Assembly: GCA_018350325.1 (NCBI GenBank)
Contig: JAEVLN010000016.1
Span: 2,159,682-2,223,681, forward strand
Length of the DNA stretch: 64,000 bases
Direction of reading: 5' to 3'
Origin: Globodera rostochiensis
Taxonomy: Eukaryota; Nematoda; Chromadorea; Rhabditida; Heteroderidae
Shown here: one piece after another, positions 59,286 to 64,000 of the stretch
Layout: every line of letters starts with the position of its first letter
How positions within the stretch are numbered: position 1 is the stretch's first letter
The notes under the pieces: model-generated
Told to the model about the DNA's origin: nothing
Seen by the model: only the letters and a program-made list of their open reading frames with translations
The model's database searches: none
Made by a program: the position numbers and the translations under genes

Positions 59286-60564
59286 ACGGTTAAACTTTAT
59301 CATTTTCTTATCGGTCGCGTGTTTGAAAAAGATTATAATTTAATTCGTTGAACAAAAACAAATCAGATAATTTATTGTTAAGCTCTGAATAAATTACAAA
59401 TTTCTATTTAATTTTTGATAGGTTATACAACACGATCGGAAAAGATTTGCTTTGAAAATTGCTTTTCGAACTTTGGAGCAATTTTAGTGGGAAATCCCCG
59501 GACGGACATCGGATTGCTTTACTTATGGCATTGACATATTTGGCCCGCAAAAAACATTAACCAATCAATTTTTAATTTGTTCGAGAATAAAAAAATTAAT
59601 AATAAATTGAGCGAATAAAACAATAAAGTTACAAATAGATAAAATAATTATATATAAAATTATAAAGCATCTTGTTTTTTCAATAACTGTCGAGATGGCA
59701 ATGCAGCAATGAAGGGGTGACTTTGAATCTTCTTTTTTAATATTTCTGAATTTTTAGTGCAAATAATTATTTCATTAATAATTTTAATTTTATTTTAAGA
59801 ATTTGAAAGCAATTTTAGCGCGTTTTTATGAAAAATCGCTCGGTAATGTGTTTATTTTATATCAAAGCCCATGCTTTATATTTTTTAATAATTGCTAATT
59901 TTCTCTAGTTTTATTATTGAAAAAATATGAATTTGTAATACTTTGCTACTTCCAAAGTGAGATTCTTTATTTGTATCAGTAAATTAGAGTATGTCACTAA
60001 AAAATGTTGCATAAAAAATATAATAAGTCTAAGGGCCTAGGGACAACTGTACGTCCACATGGCACTGCCGGGAACGTCGAAGTTATATAAAAATAAAAAT
60101 TATGCAGGTTTAAAAATTTCAAAACAGTGTCGGCATTATTTGTAATTTTAAGATATTGAAATAATAATTATTAATATTTCCAAAGACAGATTATCGGCTT
60201 ATATATAATAATTAAAGTATTTATAAAATCAGATTAGAAGAATTCGATAAAAATAAATCCAAATAAAAATTGTTATTCTAAATGAAATTGAAATCACGCC
60301 CGATTGGAATAGAGGAGAAATGAAAGTCATCATAAATTATTTAAAATAACAAACTAATCTTATTTTTAGCCTTTTGTAATATTTTTTAAAAATAATAGGG
60401 AAGAAAATTTATAAAATAATTTTAATAGTAATTTATTTTAAATATATTAATATTTAGTGGTAGTCGCTGTCGTTGACAATTTGAAAAATTTTGCTTATGA
60501 ATTTTTTAAATTAATTTTTGCATTTGATTTTTGACTTTTATTGTTTTTTATTTCTTGGATTTGT
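59286..60564. other. AT-rich stretch, no gene supported
   Basis: GC-richer patches at 59440-59550 and 60030-60085 have stops in the frames I read. Nothing assigned. Confidence 0.4.
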
Positions 60565-60720
60565 AATGGCGATCACGGCGAAGCTTGGTATGCAGATATT
60601 GACTTTGGTCGTTACAAAGGGAAATTTTGCCATGCAATAGATGATACCCTTTTGTTTTATGTTGATGTTTTTTATGCGATATTTCCAGCACGTATAAGAT
60701 TTGAATCTTTTTTATATTGA
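60565..60720 (+). other. Coding-like frame, 51 codons
   Basis: Reads NGDHGEAWYADIDFGRYKGK, then FCHAIDDTLLFYVDVFYAIF and on to TGA. The first half is rich in Asp, Gly, Trp and Tyr and looks like real protein; the second is hydrophobic. An overlapping frame is open for 37 codons with a hydrophobic start. No ATG in this frame and no acceptor. It could belong to the gene whose terminal exon is duplicated at 61274. Confidence 0.28.
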
Positions 60721-61273
60721 TCGGTTTTATACCCTTTTGTTGATTAACTTTTTTTTATAGTCCATCGTTTGAGTGGCTTTTACTTCTATGCTACTCATTA
60801 ATTATGTTATTATTGTAATTGTATACTGCTTTAAAGCTGTGCAAGATTTTAACCTTTTATGTACATAATTCCAGTAAGTTGACTGAATTGTGAATTATAT
60901 GCTGATTCTAAATTGTGATTTATTAATTGTACGAATTTAATTCCATTTTGGAGATTGTATTGAAAAACTTGAAAAAATGATTAAACATGAAAACTATTGG
61001 CCATGGTATAAATTGTTAATGAACTTTAAAAATTATTTATTAAATTCTGTTTTCTTTGATAAATGAATATAATGCTTAGCTCAGTTAGCCTATTAAATTT
61101 CCATATCCTTGTAAATTTAATTTTTTGATTAATCAATTTATTCATTTTTTCCTTATATTTTAAAATCTTTAAATCTGAAATTAATCAAGATGCTATGTTC
61201 TACTTTCTCTGTTTATTTTTTTAAAATTTAGTTTTCGAACAATTCAAAAAACTTTTTTCTATCAACCGATTAG

Positions 61274-61850
61274 AAATTGAAGATGAATTGCTGAATCCTA
61301 CACAGCAGAACTAAATATCCGCGATTTAGTTAGAATATATTTTTTATAATTTCGTATATTTGTAGAAAAGACATTGGAGTTTTGAATAATTTATTTTTAT
61401 TTTTATCCACTTTTTGTTTTTTAATTATAAATAAGTAGACACTGGTTGGCAATAATTTATTTTTTTTAATATTGATTCAAAAAAATATGTTATAACAGTA
61501 TCTTTGCGTGATAATTTATAATATGGTTTAAAAATAATTAAATTTTTACTTTTAAAAAATGCGGTTTTTAAAAGTTGTTTTCAGAAATTGAAGATGAATT
61601 GCTGAATCCGGCTCAGCAGACCTAAATATCCGCGATTTAGTTAGAATATATTTTTTATAATTTCGTATATTTGTAGAAAAGACATTGGAGTTTTGAATAA
61701 TTTATTGAAGTAGGCACTGGTTGGCAATAATTTATTTTTTTAATTGATTCAAAAAAATAGGTTATAACAGTATCTTTGCGTAATAATCTAATGGTTAAAA
61801 ATAATTAATTTTTACTTTTAAAAAACGCGGGTTTTTAAAAGCTGTTTTTA
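61274..61850 (+). repeat. Tandem duplication (311-bp unit) with a coding-like exon
   Basis: 61274-61584 is repeated at 61585-61850 with small indels. Each copy begins right after an AG acceptor (CGATTAG and TTGTTTTCAG) with a short open stretch: IEDELLNPTQQN then TAA in copy 1, IEDELLNPAQQT then TAA in copy 2. Downstream non-coding sequence follows. This looks like a duplicated last exon with its 3' region. The parent gene must lie to the left on the plus strand, and its other exons are not clear to me. Confidence 0.7.
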
Positions 61851-61859
61851 TGCGTAATA

Positions 61860-62153
61860 TTTAGCGTAAACGACTCCAGTGCGGGAAGGGAGGGCACCAG
61901 TGGGTAAAGGGGGGGGGGAAGAACAGTTAAATGCCATCAGGAGGCGGGCAGACGAGCGGTTGTTGGCCCAACCGTTTTACAGAGATTGCTTCAGCCGATA
62001 AAACACGGCGAACTATCAGGCCGGGGGGACTCTTCAGTTCATTTGCCAACTTTTCTTCCCCTGCCCACCATTCTTAGCTCTTCTCTCCGACCCAATTCTT
62101 CCCTTTTGACCAATTTTGCATAAAATATTTAATAAAATTTTCATTTTTTACAG
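61860..62153 (+). promoter_or_regulatory. GC-rich upstream region and splice acceptor of the next gene
   Basis: G+C rises sharply at 61868-62110, ahead of the gene at 62180. The region includes a run of ten G (61909-61918) and CCAGTGG-GTAAAG, a possible donor. TCATTTTTTACAG ends at 62153, 26 bases before the ATG. In nematodes such an acceptor with no near upstream exon commonly takes a spliced leader; a 5' UTR intron from the donor at 61902 is the alternative. Confidence 0.5.
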
Positions 62154-62179
62154 CAAAAAGCATTTATCAACCGCTCAAA

Positions 62180-64000
62180 ATGAACAACGGCGAAAGCAAC
62201 AGCAACGGCACTCCGAATGGCATCCCCAATGGCAACAACAGCAACAACAATGACAACAACAACAACAACGGTGGGGGCAACGGGAAGCCGCCGAACAATG
62301 GCAACAAGGCGCGCCGCTCGAGAACGACGGCAGGGCGAAACGTTCCGGCACTGATTGAACAGAACGACTTGGCGCATCTTCTGCAGCCAACGTTTGAGGC
62401 CGATGGAGGAACACTGATGGAGGTAAACAACGTGAAAAAATAATGAAATTTGAATTAAATAATGGGGGGGGGGGGTTTAAATAATTTAATACAAATGTTT
62501 GGACAAAACTAAATTTTATTCAGGTTCGCAACGGGCGAAAGCGCCCCCACAGCGCTTTGGATCCAGAAAATGGTGCCGCCGGATGCAGCACCAGCAGCAG
62601 TGGCAACAACAACAACAACTGCAACAACGAAACAATCACCCCCAGCGGGCGTGAAATGGTGAGTGAATTTTTGTTTAAAATTTCCAAAACATGTAAAATT
62701 TAAATAAGTATTTTAAATGCAAAATAAAAATATTTTTAACAATGATTTGTCAAGCTTTTTTGTTCAGGGATTAAGGGGATTAAAATCAATTGTTTTAGAA
62801 ATTCATTTTTTGAATTTCATGTTTGCTGAACAATTTTGAAAATTTTTATTTGAATTTAAATATTCAAAATAAATCTTTTTTTTATAATAATTTAAATTTA
62901 TTTTGCTCAGGAATTTGCCTCGGACAATTCTAAATTGCATTTCAGGTGCGCAACGGTCGAAAGCGCCCCCGCAGCGTTTTGGATCCTGAAAATGTTGGCG
63001 GATGCAGCAACAGCAGCAGCAGCAGTGCCAACAACAACAACAACGAACCAATCACCCCTAGTGGGCGTGAAATGGTGGGAAATTTTTGAATCAAAAAAAT
63101 CAAAAATAAATAAGTATTTAAATGCAAAAAAATATTAAATATTTCAAAATGATTTCTGTCAAGCTTTGTTACGGGAACGGAATTAAGGGGTTTAAAATCA
63201 AAATTTGAATTTAAATATTCAAAAAATCTTAAAATTGTTGAAATTTTTTGAAATAATTTTGTTTATTTTTGCTCAGGAATTTGGCACGGCGATTTGCACT
63301 CGTCCGCTGGGTGCGATGAACAGCCCAAGCGTTGGCATTGACAACCAGCTTTTGGCCAGCACCAGTGCCATTGGACTTCAGGTAGAAATTCAATATATAT
63401 TTTATAATTCTTTTTTAAATTTTCTTGCAAAATAAATAATTTTAATTATTTTAAAAATTTTATTTAAAATCTTTTTTTATCAGTTCGCTTTTAATAAATT
63501 CTGTTTATCGATCATTTTGTACAGGGCGTGCCCGAGCATATCCGGGACGCAGTTTGCCGCATAAATGCTCGTCAACTGCAGCGTATGGTGGATGTGAATC
63601 CGCCATACGCTGCCGACGTGCCGTCGATTGGTGAGAATGGACTGTCCAATCTGGCATGGTTATTATTGGACTGGACGGAAGAAATGGTCATGAAGTAATT
63701 TTTTTTTGTCAAATCCGGTAACATCGCTAATGGCTATGCCAATTCTTTTCAGACGCGTGGTCGGCATTGTGTGCGCGGCAGGACCATTTCAAACGCAGGG
63801 CAATTTGGAGGGATTTGACGTGCGTTTGGTGTTCAACGGTGCGGACGGGCAGGAGTTGGCACTGCATGCCTGGGGCGAACTGTCGGGGCGTCTGAGCGGT
63901 CTGAAGGTCAACGACGTCGTCGAATTCTTTCGTCTGAAAGTCCGGTCGCAATGCAAATTTCCGAAAGGGTCCTTCCCATATGTCCTATTGTTCAACGGAG
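62180..64000 (+). CDS. Multi-exon gene, Asn/Ser-rich N-terminus, OB-fold-like exon; runs off the window
   Basis: Exons joined by GT..AG introns: 62180-62422, 62524-62658, 62946-63074, 63277-63381, 63525-63694 and 63753 to the edge. The first four junctions fall between codons and the fifth is in phase 2, and the frame stays open throughout. Exon 1 (81 codons) is disordered, rich in Asn, Gly and Ser (NNSNNNDNNNNNGGG), ending RTTAGRNVPALIEQNDLAHL and a short tail. Exons 2 and 3 are duplicates (VRNGRKRPHSALDPENG and VRNGRKRPRSVLDPENV) with Ser/Asn tracts. Exon 5 carries HIRDAVCRINARQLQRMVD and LSNLAWLLLDWTEEMVMK. The last exon (RVVGIVCAAGPFQTQGNLEG, then LHAWGELSGRLSGLKVNDVV) has the strand pattern of an OB-fold nucleic-acid-binding domain, a guess by eye. 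The basic RKRP motif suggests a nuclear protein. The C-terminus is missing. Confidence 0.85.
62464..62475 (+). repeat. Mononucleotide G tract (12 G)
   Basis: Twelve consecutive G in intron 1 of the 62-kb gene. Similar tracts are at 25475-25486 (12 G) and 61909-61918 (10 G). They stand out in such A/T-rich DNA and can form G-quadruplexes. Confidence 0.9.
62505..63290 (+). repeat. Tandem exon-intron duplication inside the 62-kb gene
   Basis: The unit runs from the end of intron 1 (CTAAATTTTATTCAG) through exon 2 and its intron to the start of the next exon, and is repeated about 422 bp on. The introns share AATAAGTATTT, TGTCAAGCTTT, ATTAAGGGG and GAATTTAAATATTCAAAA. Copy 1 still ends with CTCAGGAATTTGCCTCGG (62908-62925), a decayed start of the exon at 63277 (CTCAGGAATTTGGCACGG). 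This marks the breakpoint. Confidence 0.85.

Noticed and set aside
1..62000. Ciliate germline DNA with scrambled coding segments, suggested by the islets and short direct repeats at two junctions
   Set aside because: The last gene has ordinary GT..AG introns of 58-287 bp and standard codon use, and the Gag, mariner and hAT remnants fit an animal. Only two possible junctions were found, so this remains an untested idea recorded under findings.
62141..62430. Three minus-strand frames (78-87 codons) opposite exon 1 of the last gene
   Set aside because: They are shadows of the Asn/Gly codon repeats; the plus strand has an ATG, matching splice sites and continuing exons.

Overview
The window is eukaryotic and very AT-rich (roughly a fifth to a quarter G+C by eye). 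It is crossed by mobile-element remnants, two arrays of one minisatellite and many short GC-richer islets. The best organism guess is a nematode. The support is a Gypsy-type Gag with a nematode-style layout, short GT..AG introns ending in TTTCAG/TTGTACAG, a TTTTTACAG acceptor just before a start codon (suitable for spliced-leader trans-splicing), and mariner and hAT remnants. Nothing looks bacterial or organellar. A tylenchid is possible, but the species cannot be read from this sequence.\n\nLayout. 1-16 kb: AT-rich DNA with coding-like islets, a hAT transposase scrap (3.9 kb), one copy of a 0.56-kb dispersed repeat (4.9 kb) and a deleted mariner (9.5-10.1 kb). 15.9-18.4 kb: an open frame encoding a helical protein runs into a ~108-bp minisatellite array of about 16 units. 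20.4-20.9 kb: a long inverted-repeat MITE. 24.9-26.0 kb: a foldback element built from CTGTTC/GAACAG repeats. 26.5-45 kb: islets, the second copy of the dispersed repeat (27.8 kb), several small open frames and a single stray minisatellite unit (44.3 kb). 45.25-46.25 kb: a second foldback element with hAT ends and a perfect 8-bp target duplication. 48.2-49.9 kb: a 5' LTR, structured leader and gag of an LTR retrotransposon that breaks off inside protease. 54.0-55.0 kb: the same minisatellite in inverted orientation. 56.7 kb: a membrane-type open frame. 61.3-61.9 kb: a tandem duplication carrying a small coding-like exon. 62.2 kb to the end: the only clear multi-exon host gene, with Asn/Ser-rich N-terminal exons, a tandemly duplicated exon and an OB-fold-like start in the last visible exon. 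It runs off the right edge.\n\nThe most unusual signal joins the two foldback elements. Their ends and arm repeats are unrelated, yet both interiors carry a tRNA-like A-box/B-box pair. About 240 bp downstream on the same strand, both carry an identical 27-bp GC-rich sequence that forms a 10-bp-stem hairpin. Other points of note are the minisatellite in opposite orientations 36 kb apart with higher-order periodicity, a repeated hairpin in the retrotransposon leader, the exon duplication in the 62-kb gene, and coding-like GC islets on both strands that mostly lack good splice sites.\n\nMost of the window has no supported gene. Small open frames are listed with low confidence because in such AT-rich DNA a 40-120 codon frame is suggestive but not proof. 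Many of them begin at non-ATG codons or have no start, so they could be exons or relics.
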